Below the pieces are notes generated by a model, which worked only from the letters and a program-made list of their open reading frames with translations, was not told the origin of the DNA and did no database searches. Source: Oxytricha trifallax (lineage: Eukaryota > Ciliophora > Spirotrichea > Sporadotrichida > Oxytrichidae). Taken from it: 64,000 bases of DNA. The stretch lies in NCBI GenBank assembly GCA_000711775.1, contig ARYC01001382.1:43808-107807 (forward strand), given 5' to 3'. The position numbers and the translations under genes are program-made. Shown here piece after piece: positions 47,165 to 58,997 of the stretch (the stretch's first letter is position 1; each line of letters starts with the position of its first letter).

Positions 47165-47310
47165 TAAAGTATCACACATAGAAATTGTTCATTTCCAAAA
47201 CCCTCTTGAAGGCAATGCCCTCAATCACCTTAAAGTGGTTTTATTATGTTCTCCACATTTTTATTAGTCTGAAAACACAATTTAAAATGGTCACTGATGT
47301 TACATCTTCA
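47165..47310. repeat. Dispersed repeat, copy 3
   Basis: CACACATAGAAATTGTTCAT, CCAAAACCCTC, CACCTTAAAGTGGTTTTATT and AAATGGTCACTGATGTTAC repeat copies 1 and 2. The two copies here lie about 0.26 kb apart in direct orientation, immediately left of the inverted LINE segment. Confidence 0.75.
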
Positions 47311-47329
47311 AGATATTACATTCCTTGAT

Positions 47330-48480
47330 TCTTTTTTCGACATCTTTTTTTTCTACAGAATTCTTTCAATTCATGTTCGTCATTCATTACCAAATCTTAT
47401 CTTATTGTGTTCCTTGTTCTGACTTCTCTGTCCTGTTGTCTTTGAACAGTTGGTTGTGAGAATCTATTTTCTTTCTTTTAGAGCTTTCTCTTAGTTCCGC
47501 TCTTTCTTATTGTATTGTCAACCCTTTTTTAGGTTTTGATTATTTTTGACTTTTGTTGAGTTTTTTCACTAAATAGAAATTCCTTTTTGTTGTTTCTTTC
47601 CAGACAGTGTCCTGTCTCTCTGATAGCATCTCTCCATTGAATCTTGGTGTCTTGGAACACACTCTTGATGTTTCCAATTTTATTTTTTATCGCCCATTCT
47701 TGGGTTGTTAATACCACCTCTTTCTCTTCTGGTGTCTCTCCAATCTATCTTGAAAACATTTTTGGATAGGCTGAACTAATTCCTTTTTTTTTAATTCTTC
47801 CCTCTTCTATAAAGACTTCCCAGCACTGTTTCCTAATGTCTGAAATTCTTATATTATTTTCCTTATCAGAGAGTTTTAAATCGTTTTCCTGGATTTTAAT
47901 TCTCAATTTCACTTTTACCAGTTTGTAATCTGTTAATCTAAGTTGACAAGTTTCAAAACTGAATGTTTCAACACTTGAGAAAATTTAGTCAAAATGATTT
48001 ACTTTTGTGTAAGTTTCCACTCCTTGAGATTAGACTCCTTAAGACATTCATTTTTGAGTCTTTTGCCTAACTCCTTAATATGAAAGTTGAAGGCTCCCAT
48101 GATTATTATCCTTTGTCTTTGGCATTTATGTTTTAGGGATTTTATAATGTGCATCAATATTTTGTATAATTCTTTGACTTCATCGTTACAGTTTTAGGGA
48201 TATTGACTGTAATAATATGTAGTGAGAAGCCCCCAATGTTAAGTATAGACCAAGCTATATATTATATTAGAGTCTTAATCGTTTCCATTAAAAATTGTCC
48301 GTTGTTTAACACTCGAACTCTACTGTTTCTTGCCAGTTATGCATATGCTACGTTCTTATTTTTTAGTAAGATTAATCTCTGAGTCTCGTTTCCACGAGTC
48401 CTATAAAGTCCGGTTGTTTATCTTCTATTTCTCTCATCATCTGGTCCTACTTCAGCTTAGAGTTTATTCCACTTACATTC
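47330..48480 (-). pseudogene. LINE ORF2 endonuclease segment (inverted)
   Basis: The minus strand starts at 48480 with NVSGINSKLKQDQMMREIED and KQPDFIGLVETRL, the classical first block of the apurinic-type endonuclease of LINEs (N-x-x-G-I-N...P-D-[FI]-I-G-L-x-E-T). Near 48060-48110 comes RQRIIIMGAFNFHIKELGKR, the G-D-F-N block with Ala for Asp. Further left are the linker sequence (WRDAIRETGHCLERNNKKEF, 47529-47717) and basic sequence. Frameshifts occur between blocks. This is the amino-terminal part of the ORF2 whose reverse transcriptase lies on the opposite strand from 48481. Confidence 0.75.
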
Positions 48481-49950
48481 TGAAGGCAATATTAAAGCAA
48501 TAGGACCAGATGGATTTGATAAAAAAATAATAATGAAATCAGCGAAGATTTTAATGACAGTTAGCCAAAAAGTTGGAGGATAGCTCAACTCAGCGATAAT
48601 ATCACAATATTTTGAAGAAGGGAGACTAATACTACTGAGCAAAAGCCAAAGCGAATTATACCAAGAGGTTTCAAACACCAGACCGATAGCAATAAATTCT
48701 TTCTAAGTAGGATAGGGGAGAAGGTGAATATAAACAAAATTTAGGAAAAAAAGCGAGTTGCTATTAACTGGCAATTATCAGAATGGATTCATGGAAAACA
48801 AAAGTACACATATTAATTTAACAAGAGTACTGGACCACCACATTATAACTTAAAAAAAGAAGAGAAATAGCAAAGAAGCTAACCTACTAGTCGACCTATA
48901 AAAGGATACGATTCAGTCTGGAAAGACAAATTGATGGTGATTTTAAAGAGAAAGATAAAAAAAGAGAATGACGCAAAGGCTGTATGATCGATTGAGGAGC
49001 TTTACAAGAATAATAAGATAAAATATGAAAGGGAGGAGATTACAACTTAACAAGGAGAGACACAAGGAAGCAGATTACCACCAATGTTATTCAATTTTTA
49101 TCTTTAAGATGCCATATATTTTCAACCTTAACTGTTATCTTAGATAAAGCAAGATAAACTAATAGCTTTGCAGACGATATGCTCATAAATATTAATGATC
49201 AGGAACAGTTCAAAAGAGTTCTGGAATGTTTTAGAAATGAGAGAAGTCACATAATTTGTATCTTAACCAGAAAAAGTCAGTCATCACGAGTGATTAAAAA
49301 AACACATTTTTAATAGAAGGAATTCAAATAGTAAAAGAAGTTAAATACTTGGGAATGAACATTTGCTTAAATACCCAATAGTTATTCATGAGCACTTGGA
49401 ACGAGTTGAAACAAAAAAAAGAATTCTACAAAAGATTAAAAAAATTTAATAATCCAACGATTTGCGGTATAATAATGATGGCATAAATAAGATCTATATT
49501 AATCTACAAATATATACACAATATGCAAAGATTAAAAAATTAGAGAAAATGGAGCTGCAGCTCGAGAGAATTGCTCTTAAAACTTCATGTGAAATTCCTC
49601 CAAATAATTAGGAATGTTACACAACTCAAGATACAAACACCAGAGATATAATTTAAGAGCTAGTTCATAACAACCTCAAAAAATAAGAATAGACATTGGG
49701 CAATTTGAAAAGAAAAAATTGATCCTAAAAATAATAAAAGAGAATGTGGAAGCAATGTAGTAAAGGAAGAAATCATTAACTCAATGATGTCCAATAACTA
49801 GGGAAGGACAATAGGGAATTATGGTATGAGGCACACACACTCTAATTCTAATTTTTTAAACTTATATGAAAGCAGATTGGAACACTGAATCCCTGAAACC
49901 CTTATTCACATAAATTCCTAGCATTGTGCACAACATTTTTAGTCATTAAT
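48481..49950 (+). pseudogene. LINE reverse transcriptase segment
   Basis: The plus strand carries the reverse-transcriptase blocks in order: KAIGPDGFDKKI (block 1), ILLSKSQSE and TRPIAINSF (block 2), YQNGFMENKSTHINLTRVLD, LLVDLQK then GYDSVWKDKL (block A, D-x-x-K-[AG]-Y-D, with a 1-base loss), QGETQGSRLPPMLFNFYLQD (block B), FADDMLINI (block C with the catalytic Asp pair, about 49168), and KYLGMNI-like sequence (block E). A late ETLIHINSQHCAQHF (about 49885-49930) resembles the C-terminal Cys/His motif. Many frameshifts and TGA codons make it inactive. The element belongs to the LINE class with an apurinic-type endonuclease. Confidence 0.85.
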
Positions 49951-49954
49951 TTCA

Positions 49955-50505
49955 GAGCAAACAAACGTTTACTCATGAAATAATATTGAAAACGAATTTA
50001 CAAATTTCATGTTAACTTGCTGTTGGAGCCAATTATTATAATCAAGTTTTAAAAGCGTCATACTTCTAACCATATTTTGAATAGCTAGAAAACTTCATTC
50101 ATTTCTCTCTTAAGTGTGTAAGAACATAAATTTGAGTAGAGATTTTCAAGAAAAATAAAGATAAATAATTTTGTTTTTGCTTATGGTCAAAAATACAAAA
50201 TGAAATCAATCAATCACACACTCACAACTTTTTATAATGGGGGTGAGCTGTCCTCGAACTCAAGCACATAATGTTATTCAGAAGATGCCCTAAATTTCCC
50301 ATTATGACGATCTAAATTCTGTTGACAATGAATATACCATCCACTAATTATAAATATGGCTGTTTTTTACTTAATATATTATTTGACAGAAATCCTCACT
50401 TTTTATTGATTCACCACATCAGTTATTAAAAAATTATTTTCTTGACTGCGATACTATCGTAATATCCACTAAGTCATTTTTGCCTATAACTACTTAAAGT
50501 ACTGC
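49955..50505 (+). other. Intergenic DNA with a dispersed repeat
   Basis: 50172-50239 repeats 22442-22525. After that, 50240-50500 has open frames in more than one phase but no motif. The end of the LINE probably lies between 49950 and 50170; no clear poly-A tail is seen. Confidence 0.5.
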
Positions 50506-50509
50506 AATA

Positions 50510-51405
50510 TTATTATCGTGGGTGGAGACCCCACAAGATTCTCTAAATATATAAACGAGAACAGATTAGTTGAAATGGAAAGTAATACTCAATTCAAAAT
50601 TATCTCTAATATTATCTAGCTTGATCAGAGAGTTAGGTAGCTGGAATAACTAATACTATCAGCCAGTAAAGAGAATATTTAGTGTTACAAATATGTAAAA
50701 AGGAAATGGTTTATGATGAAGAGAAGTTTCAATAAGTTCAACTTATCTCAACTTTCTAATGATAGAATACCCATGAGTATAAACCTATATAGAATCTTAA
50801 TAATAATAATTAAGAATGTTTAATTAAAAAGAATTACAAGAACTAGACAAAGACTAGATTGAAGAATCAAAATTCATTTTAGAAAAGAGTGGATTATGGA
50901 GTAGAAGTTCAAACTAGCTACTAAATTCTAATCAATGTAAGACCAGTGAGGAGAAGTGACAATTTTTGACAGAATGAAAAAGATTAGATATAATCACAGA
51001 GATAGGAGCTGAGACCAGGAAGCTTATGCGATTAAATAATGAGCAATTCAAAGTTTCATTGAATAAGCAAATGGGGTTAAATAGAAATCTCAGAATAGGA
51101 AACTTTAACCCAATCAAAAAGCTAAATCAGTCGACAAATTAGAGAGAACAATTCGACAAACAAAATGTAGGATCAGAGTGCATTCAAGAAAACTGAATGA
51201 GACTCAAGAGCATCATCTATCTCTCAGAAGCAGAGACAAACAGAGAAGTAAAGGAAACAGACAAGAATAAACTAAAAGATGCAACTAAATATGCTGGGAT
51301 CGACATCAAAGTGATAATGGATGAGTTAGATAATAGGGAAGAGATGGGACAAGGAATTCAGAAATAAATAATCGGAAAACCGAATTTGGTAGCACCTTAC
51401 TTTTG
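50510..51405 (+). pseudogene. Coiled-coil, ORF1-like gene relic
   Basis: The plus strand reads GGDPTRFSKYINENRLVEME, FKIISNIIQLDQRVRQLEQL and YVKRKWFMMKRSFNKFNLSQ to about 50830. After TGA codons and a shift it reads ITEIGAETRKLMRLNNEQFK, NRNLRIGNFNPIKKLNQSTN, then TGA, YLSEAETNREVKETDKNKLK and YAGIDIKVIMDELDNREEMG, ending at TGA about 51403-51405. The charged helical character suits a LINE ORF1 or structural protein. It follows the LINE relic in the same orientation, so it may be the ORF1 of another copy. Confidence 0.5.
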
Positions 51406-51409
51406 ATTA

Positions 51410-52590
51410 GTTCTTATTATTATACATGAATTTTTGAAATTCAAGATTTATTTTTAATTAATTGAAAACTGAACATAATTAAAAATATATACCCAAATTG
51501 CTTTCAAATACTTGAAAATATGTATCTAAATTAATTTTAATGTAAAAATCAACTTATACCTTTAAAAATCATTTCAATGTAAAAATATAAATATTAATGT
51601 CACTGAAGTCTTTAATATTTTAATTTTTGCTGATATCTGGAAAAGTCAAATTTAGTAAATGCAATTGTTTAATCGATACATTAATAGTGAATACAATATA
51701 AGAAATAGCTTAATTTGGCTACTTAAGGACGTTAAATTAAAAATAGGGTAATCACATATTTGATTTCGCAAATAATACAAGGTAAAGTTGCTGTTTATCA
51801 GAGTAAAACATTTATAAATTGATTATTATTAAGATTTATAGCTGTTGCGAATTTAATTGCTGAGGCTTAAGCAGACATCATTGATTTTTATAATTAAATC
51901 ATTCCATATTGCCAGCTTTAGAATAAAATAAATTTGAATTAATTTCGAATTGTCTTGCTACTATATTAATGTGTACTTTAGCTACTCAAGAGAAAAGACA
52001 GAGCCTATATCCTTAGAAGCAGTGATATTGATATAAGTTTTCAACTTCCCCTCCTTAATTATTTACTAGAATCACATCTCTGAGAGTACTGCTGATTCAG
52101 TACTCCTTTATAAAGATAGGACTCTTATTCTTTAAAGGATTTAGATTAAGAATGAAGTGGAGAGAGAAGCGAGATAATTTAACAAAATATTTTTCATTAT
52201 TGATTGCAATGTAACCTTTCCATATTGTTTATTATCTAATAATTAATTTGAGATTACACATTACTCATACAAACAAACAAACAAATTAACGTCTACATAA
52301 GCCTCCATAAGCATGAATTTATACCCCCAATTTAATTTTTATTTAATTATAATTTATGATTTCTTTTTTTAATTATTAAATTAATTAATAAAATAAAACA
52401 TCTTAATTAATAATTAATGTTTTAAGATGCAGTATTTTGAGTGCTATATTTTAATTATATACAATGAATTATTTAGTGATACTTAGATGTATTAATTGAA
52501 GAAGTCAAAAATAAGGTTTCGATTTTCTAGAATAACTAATCGAGATAAACATTGAAAAAAAAGTATAAGTAAAATATATATAATTATATA
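51410..52590. other. AT-rich DNA, one weak island
   Basis: The stretch 51985-52140 is slightly richer in G+C and has a minus-strand frame with STLRDVILVNNQGGEVENLY, which may be a small coding fragment. Nothing else is supported. Confidence 0.4.
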
Positions 52591-52592
52591 TC

Positions 52593-53024
52593 TGTTCTAA
52601 CCGAGATACCCCTCCCCACCCCCTCCCCACCATAAACCGAGATACCCCTCCCCATACCCCCCTCCCCACCCCCAACCTATTTTATAATAAAAAAATAATT
52701 TAATAATTTATAAAATCTTTTATAAATGAGAATTTTAAAAATTATTGATTGAATAATTATAATAATTTATAAAATCTTTTATAAATGAGAATTTTAAAAT
52801 TTTATTGATTGAATATTATTTTTATTTATAATTAAAGCTTAATAATCTTAATTATATTTAAATTAATAATAATGATTAATTTATAAAATACTCATTTATA
52901 AAAGATTTTATAAATTATTAAATTATTTTATTATTATAAAATAGGTTGGGGGTGGAGGGGGTATGGGGAGGGGTATCTCGGTTAAGGTTGGGGAGGGGGT
53001 GGGAGGGGTATCTCGGTTAGAACA
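52593..53024. mobile_element. G-rich foldback element, 432 bp
   Basis: The left end TGTTCTAACCGAGATACCCC pairs with the right end GGGGTATCTCGGTTAGAACA. Both arms carry a second AACCGAGATACCCCTCCCC (52636 onward; reversed near 52965) and long C-rich (left) or G-rich (right) runs, then an AT-rich inner arm (CCAACCTATTTTATAATAAA). The centre has a direct duplication of TAATTTATAAAATCTTTTAT AAATGAGAATTTTAAAA. The G runs (GGGGGTGGAGGGGG, GGGGAGGGGG) could form quadruplexes. There is no gene. No target duplication is clear. Confidence 0.85.
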
Positions 53025-53535
53025 CATACTTATCTCAAATTATTAAATCGTTAACAAAAAAATGATTCACAATCAAGAAATCAAATAAATAAAGACTAAA
53101 TTATTTAAACACTATATATCCGTTTATGATAAAAACCATAAAAATGCTAATCACCATCTCTCCTCAATTAAGTTCATAATAAACATCTCAATAGCTCAAT
53201 AGGCCGTCAAAAAACATCTTTAAATTGGTTATTAATAGATAACATTTACGAAAAGAATATTTCTTTTGTTCTATCTAAAATATAAGAAAAATATATTTCA
53301 ATTTTAAATTATTATTAATTTCATAGTTTAAAGGGTGTTTTTTTTAATTATTTACTGTTAAATTCCATCATAGCTGCAAATTAATAATATTTACACTTTA
53401 TCATATTATCTCCCTATAGTTTCTCTATAATAGCTAGTAGTATGTTTAAATATTTATCCTCCAGCCTGTGTGTTTTCCTTTTCAAAATACAATTAATTTT
53501 GTAAATTATTCCTTTATTTCTTTATCTGTTTGGGT
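53025..53535. other. AT-rich DNA, nothing recognised
   Basis: No supported gene or element was found. Confidence 0.5.
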
Positions 53536-53539
53536 CATA

Positions 53540-53800
53540 ACTAAAAGAGATTGCTTAAATGTTACCTCTGAGAAAGATCAGAAGGAAACTAAGAGAATAA
53601 ACATAAAGCAGAGGATGAAAAGATAATGGTATTGCCAGCAATCATGGTAGTCTGGTTTAAGTCAGAGTAAGTTTGTAGAGTGGTTAAGAAAGTAAAAAAT
53701 ATCTCCTCATTTTCAACATAAACAATCAGTATAATAATTTAAAATATACAAATAATTGATAAAATAGGCTACCATTATTTGTAAAAATAAAACAACATTA
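53540..53800 (+). pseudogene. Coding-like stretch, unknown product
   Basis: One plus frame without TGA reads CLNVTSEKDQKETKRINIKQ, RMKRQWYCQQSWQSGLSQSK and FVEWLRKQKIS, then fades into AT-rich sequence. It is basic and rich in Gln and Lys, with no motif. Confidence 0.3.
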
Positions 53801-53804
53801 GAGT

Positions 53805-54915
53805 GAGTGGAGATTGTAAAATGTAAAATTGATATATCTAATATATAATCAACAAATATTTGCATAGTAATTAGAAATATAGCTAGTTTCACCAAATAAT
53901 GTTACTTACTTAATATATTTTTAATTATTGGATTTTCAAATAATTTAGGCTTAATTAAGTTTACAATTTAATAAAAAATAACTTTATATTTATCAATCAT
54001 TTGTTTACTGTCTAAGTTTATTTCTTTGATTGTTTAATCTTGTAGTTCAATTAATTTATTTGCGTTACTAAGTTCTTAAATTAAAATATTAGGACTGAAT
54101 ATTGGAACGAATCTCTAATTAATCAAGTGGCTTAAATTCGTTTGTTTTAAAGTTGATTTGGCTGCTTTAATCCTTGATAAAGTGTTAATTTGATCAATTA
54201 GATTTCATGAGGACTAAGCATTTTCATTTGAATAAAAATTATATTCATGAATCTATGAAAATTCAAAATTTTATAACACTGATTATGATTATTTAATTTG
54301 ACATTCCTTTTTCTTAATATCTTAAGTACCTTTTTATATTTAAAAAATTAGAATTTAATTCCCATTGAATCTAATTCGTCATTGCCACTTAATCATTTTT
54401 GTTAGTAGAATTAATTTTATTTTGGTAAGTATTTTTATAATGTTCATTTTTGCTGTTAATTAAACTATCATAGCTTTCTAAATTGCATTTTGTAATCATA
54501 AAGTTGTGATTTTAATAAAAATGCATGATAAAATCTCAAAATCTTCAATCTACTAACAAGCAAAAAAGAGTATTTTAAGTCTATATTAATCTAGTTACTT
54601 TATAGAATCACATGAAAAATTTGTAGACAGCTTGAATATTGTTATCTAAAACTTTCATAAAAAACGAAACATAACTTTCACATTTTATTAATTAACTTGT
54701 TAGTTCTTATTGAATTAGGTTAGCTAAATCTATCATTTAAATATGTAAATAAGTTAACTAGCAATTAAAACCTACTAATAGTAAAGGTTCCTACCAATAT
54801 ATTTAAACTTGACTTTTCTATACTTTAAAAGTTTAAGTTAAGGTAAATCATAGTGTAGGAAAGCTAATCATCTACACTCTTAACAATATTATTTTCATAA
54901 TATGTTTAAGTTTTA
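53805..54915. other. AT-rich DNA, nothing recognised
   Basis: Open frames continue from the 54.9-kb coding island but translate to low-complexity sequence. Confidence 0.45.
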
Positions 54916-54919
54916 TTTT

Positions 54920-55200
54920 ATTTAATCAAACTGACTTGCTCTAAGATATATTTGAGGAACTTATTTGCTTTCTTTACTATCTTTTGTTTTGCAGTGTCAC
55001 CTTCTTTTGGTCTATTTATAATCTCAATGCTTTAATCAGGAGCAAGATTAAGTTTTATAATCCCTTTTTCTTGCAGAGCTTTATGCAACTTTTTCCTGCT
55101 GTTTAGGCTATCTATAATGTCTTCTGCACCAAGTTAAGTGCCTTTGACCATTTTTATGACCACGATATTAATATTATAAACGTCAATGTATTGGCAAATA
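54920..55200 (-). CDS. Coding island, unknown small protein or fragment
   Basis: The minus strand reads, in one clean frame, NIVVIKMVKGTQLGAEDIID, SLNSRKKLHKALQEKGIIKL, NLAPDQSIEIINRPKEGDTA and KQKIVKKANKFLKYILEQVS. An ATG lies at 55149-55151 and an upstream TGA near 55214. The composition is that of a basic helical protein. Clean reading without TGA or shift contrasts with most relics here, so it may be a macronuclear-destined segment or a recent gene fragment. The family is unknown. Confidence 0.5.
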
Positions 55201-55204
55201 TTTA

Positions 55205-56123
55205 GGATTCAACTTTCTCAAAATGAAATTAATTAATTAAATTGATAATAAATCTTAATAAAATGAATTCTTTAGATGGTGTTGGTTGCATTGATTGTTA
55301 CTTAATATATAATGTAAGTTACAAACAGAATATCTAAAAGATATAAATTTAAGTTATATATACTAGCGAGTTCAACGAAGTCAGAAGACCAAAGGTACAA
55401 AAGATACTATAAAAATACAGGATTAACAAAATTAGTATGAAAAGTAGAAGCAAGGTGCAAAACTATCATAATAATGCAGTTCTAAATTTTTATTTCTACT
55501 ACTTTATTTACTTTTGATAAAATACATCATAATAGGCATTTACTATTTTTTAAATCAATAAACTGTCATAAATAATAAGTTTCTAAATCTAATTATATTA
55601 ATGAGAGTAAAGTGAAATAAATATCATCCATTTGTAGATAAGCTATGCTTGTTGTTTATGAATGTATATTTCGACAATTTATTATTTTAATTATTTTATA
55701 ATTCTCCAAGTTAATTGTGTTTTGAGGAGAGACTCGATTGAACTTTTTAATATTTTGAAGTTAGAACATTAGTTTTTAGCCATTTTTAGACTAAATAGAT
55801 AGTCATATTTTTTTAATGGCTGAGAAATCTCCCTAAAATTAATAAATTAAGTTATTGAGCTATTTAAAGGAGGTTGAATAATTGTATTTAGTGCAAATAG
55901 ATTTTACTGTAAAAAAATAATATGGAAATGCCTACTTACTCTAAATATAATTAGGATGTCAAAATAGTTGTAGCATTTTAAATATATATATGACATTTTT
56001 ATGTATAAATAAAAATAGATTTAATTTAGTACTCATACATCAACTTTCTTATTAAATAATTTTATCTACTCTTTTAATTTCAAAAAATTATGATTATTAA
56101 TTATTATTAGTTAAATTTATATT

Positions 56124-56156
<33 letters not shown>

Positions 56157-56195
56157 TCAATTCTTGCTTATTTTTCATTACTCTTTACATGTTAC
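55205..56195. other. AT-rich DNA with a TA tract
   Basis: A (TA)n tract lies at 56127-56151. No gene is supported. Confidence 0.5.
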
Positions 56196-56199
56196 AAGT

Positions 56200-57700
56200 A
56201 TATATCTCTCTATTTGCTTAGCTTTCATCATCTTTTTCAATAAATTGTTTCGCATTCTTCTCTTTCTTTGCTTTATCATAGAAACATAAAGTGATATTAC
56301 ATCGCTGTAATTGATGTTGCGTATGATTTCGATTGTTTTTCCTTTTCATCTTTCTGTTTACTGTATAGTAGTGTAAATTCTCCAAATATGTTCCCTAATT
56401 GTATCTTTTTATCATAATTTACAGATTCACTGACAATTTTAGGTATATTTGACTTTTTTAATTATATTTTATCAAGTATTCTTCTGTTTTTTCGGTATAG
56501 TGTTTCTTTAATAGGCATTAGCCAATTTTACTTTGTTTAAATTCTTCACTTGATTTGGACTCTAGTATGCCTTTTTATACACTTTTGGTTCCATTTGGAA
56601 CTTCATCTTTAAAATTGAATCCATTTTAGTTTCGATCCTTAACTGCATTAACTAATCAACTTAATATCTGTTTACAATAGAATTTTAATTTCCTAACTAG
56701 TTTTGGTTATTATTCATTTTGAATAACATGAATTGTAAACCATAATGAATATTCTAGAGACAGTTGTCAAATTATTTATTGACTAGACTGGCTATTTGCT
56801 TATCTTTATAATTATCTATATCTATCTTTGCCTACTTGGTACTTTTTCCTGTTTCTAGGAAACTTATTAGTTGTTCCAAGAATTGTTTGGCGACCTCACC
56901 ACAGTAAATACTATCTCGTCTATACTTTTCATTCTAGTTACTTGAACTTGGATATTTTTTAGATTCTAATAGGGTTAACTGTTAGTTTATTACTTTTATA
57001 TAATTTTTGCCAATTTAAACTGTAATTTTAAATTGAACGCTTATATTTCTTATTTGTATCGTTTATTCTTAGTTATATCTGTTGGTTGTAAAATATAAGT
57101 GAGTATGGATTGTGCATATTCTTCTGATGTTTTATTCTGTTATACATTACTTCTGTGCTGGATGAGACTAGTTATTGATGCGATGGTTTGTTATGAGTCT
57201 TGTTTAAGACAACTTGCATCTGTTTGCTAGTTTGTTCTTGTAACTCAGTTTGGTTTGTATTTGAACAATTTCCAGTCTTATTTCTTTGTTTTAGACTATC
57301 TCTGTTTGTTATGCTTAAGATGAGTAGGTCCATCTAGTTAATTCCGTAAGTTGTGATTCTACTAGTGAGATCCTTTAGATTAAACTACTTTCTTAGTTTT
57401 ATCCCTTAGCTCATCACGGATTTTTATTATATTAAACCTGCACTTGGCCGTAAAAAATTCAGTATCACCTAATAGTTCCAAGATATTTGAAGGAAAATTT
57501 TTGAATAGTTCTTGAAGGTTTGGCTTTTTCAAGATTGCTTTGACTAAATCTGCTTAGCCTAGTTCATCCAGGCCTTGCGTCTACTATAGTGTTGTAAATT
57601 GTATTAGCCTTTTAGAAAAGGTCATATCCATTAACTAATATTCTTTATATAGCGTCATTAGCCAAATTAATAATGTTAGTGGTTTTCATGATATGTTTCA
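56200..57700 (-). pseudogene. 1.5-kb decayed gene, unknown product
   Basis: Starting near ATG 57692, the minus strand reads NIINLANDAIQRILVNGYDL and KANTIYNTIVDARPG. A frameshift near 57570 leads to LDELGQADLVKAILKKPNLQ, ELFKNFPSNILELLGDTEFF and IIKIRDELRDKTKKVVQSKG. After another TGA and shift come IYCGEVAKQFLEQLISFLET, NYKDKQIASLVNKQFDNCLQ, QLMQLRIETKMDSILKMKFQ and YKKAYQSPNQVKNLNKVKLA. A last shift gives IPKIVSESVNYDKKIQLGNI and FYDKAKKEKNAKQFIEKDDE. The protein would be near 480 residues, soluble and largely helical. I do not recognise it. Length and context suggest a transposon or germline-limited gene. Confidence 0.55.
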
Positions 57701-57704
57701 TCTA

Positions 57705-58555
57705 CTGACTTTTTTATATAAGATTCAAAATGATAGTTCTCCTTAATTAATTCTACGTATCAATATTAACTTACTAATTTGAATATAGTAGTATTGTCTT
57801 TTTTCCAACTCTCGTTTAAATTTATAATTTGAGTAATCAAAATATACATGAATAAGATTATACTAAAATTATATATATCATAGTAAATAATTGATATATT
57901 ATTTGTTTGTTTAAATAACTCATCAGATTTTTAATTATTAAATTATTAGTTTTTAATTTTATCATAAAGAAATATTTTTTAAAAATATATTCTTGTACAT
58001 TAGATGTTACAATAATAAAAAAAATAATTCTCAGCTTTAGATTGGCACTTTAAATGAATATTCATAACACTTCTTATTAAAATTTATCCCATAAAACTAT
58101 ATTGGTAGGGATAGTAAACTTTAGTGAATTTTTCAATTCAAACACATATCTTGTGTTTTATATTTATTTATAAATTATAAAATTAATTACTTTAAATTAG
58201 ATTAGCAAATATATGCAAACTTCCTTCTAAAATTTCGCAATTCATTGACATTTTATGCTTTATACATTTATCTTAATTTAGTTCATTGATAACTAATTAT
58301 GTTAGTAATTAACAGTTTATAATGCAAGTATTAATTCTTTAGTTGAGTTGATTCACTCAGATATGCGTTAAATTACAAAAGTCTTTTTAATAGAATTTAG
58401 AGTGCGGATTCTCATTCATGAAACTAAATATTTTAAAATAGTATTGTTAATTATTTTTTTATAAATCCTATTTTAGAAATCAAAAGATAATTATTTTCTT
58501 ATATATGAAGCAAATTCAATTTTCTCTACTCTTTGGTAGTCTACAATAACTCTCA
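57705..58555. other. AT-rich DNA, nothing recognised
   Basis: No supported gene or element was found. Confidence 0.5.
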
Positions 58556-58559
58556 CAAC

Positions 58560-58997
58560 TCAATTCTAAGCGATGATAAATTTTTCGAAATAGCATGAAG
58601 TATAGAAAACCCAGTCAACGTAAATTTTCTAAATTCTTGTAAATTGTATCCACATCATTTCATCTACTTCCTCGCACAAATGATTTTTAATAAATTATTG
58701 GGTAAATTCTCACTTTTGAATTACTAGCCATATCATACAAATTTCTATCTCTCTTAAACAAGAGTTTAGGATGTATTTAAACAATATTACATCATAAGGA
58801 AAGTCCTACTTCAACATCTAATCTGGAGCCATTGTCATTACCTCATAAATTCTATCATATCAACACATGCAATCATAGAAAATATCTTCCCATATTTTTA
58901 TGTCATTAATGTTACCGCTGGATAACACAGGTTTTGTTTGAATCTTTTGAAAGAGGCTTTTAGCTTTTCTTTTAGTTGCAATTTTAGCAAGAAATTT
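58560..58997 (-). pseudogene. Gene relic in one frame with two TGA codons
   Basis: A single minus-strand frame reads LAKIATKRKAKSLFQKIQTK, NINDIKIWEDIFYDCMC, TGA, YDRIYEVMTMAPDQMLKQDF, YILNSCLREIEICMIWLVIQ, K, TGA, EFTQQFIKNHLCEEVDEMMW, VDWVFYTSCYFEKFIIAQN, and a final TGA at 58560-58562. No frameshift is needed. The many Trp, Cys and Tyr residues argue for a folded domain. The family is not recognised. Confidence 0.5.
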
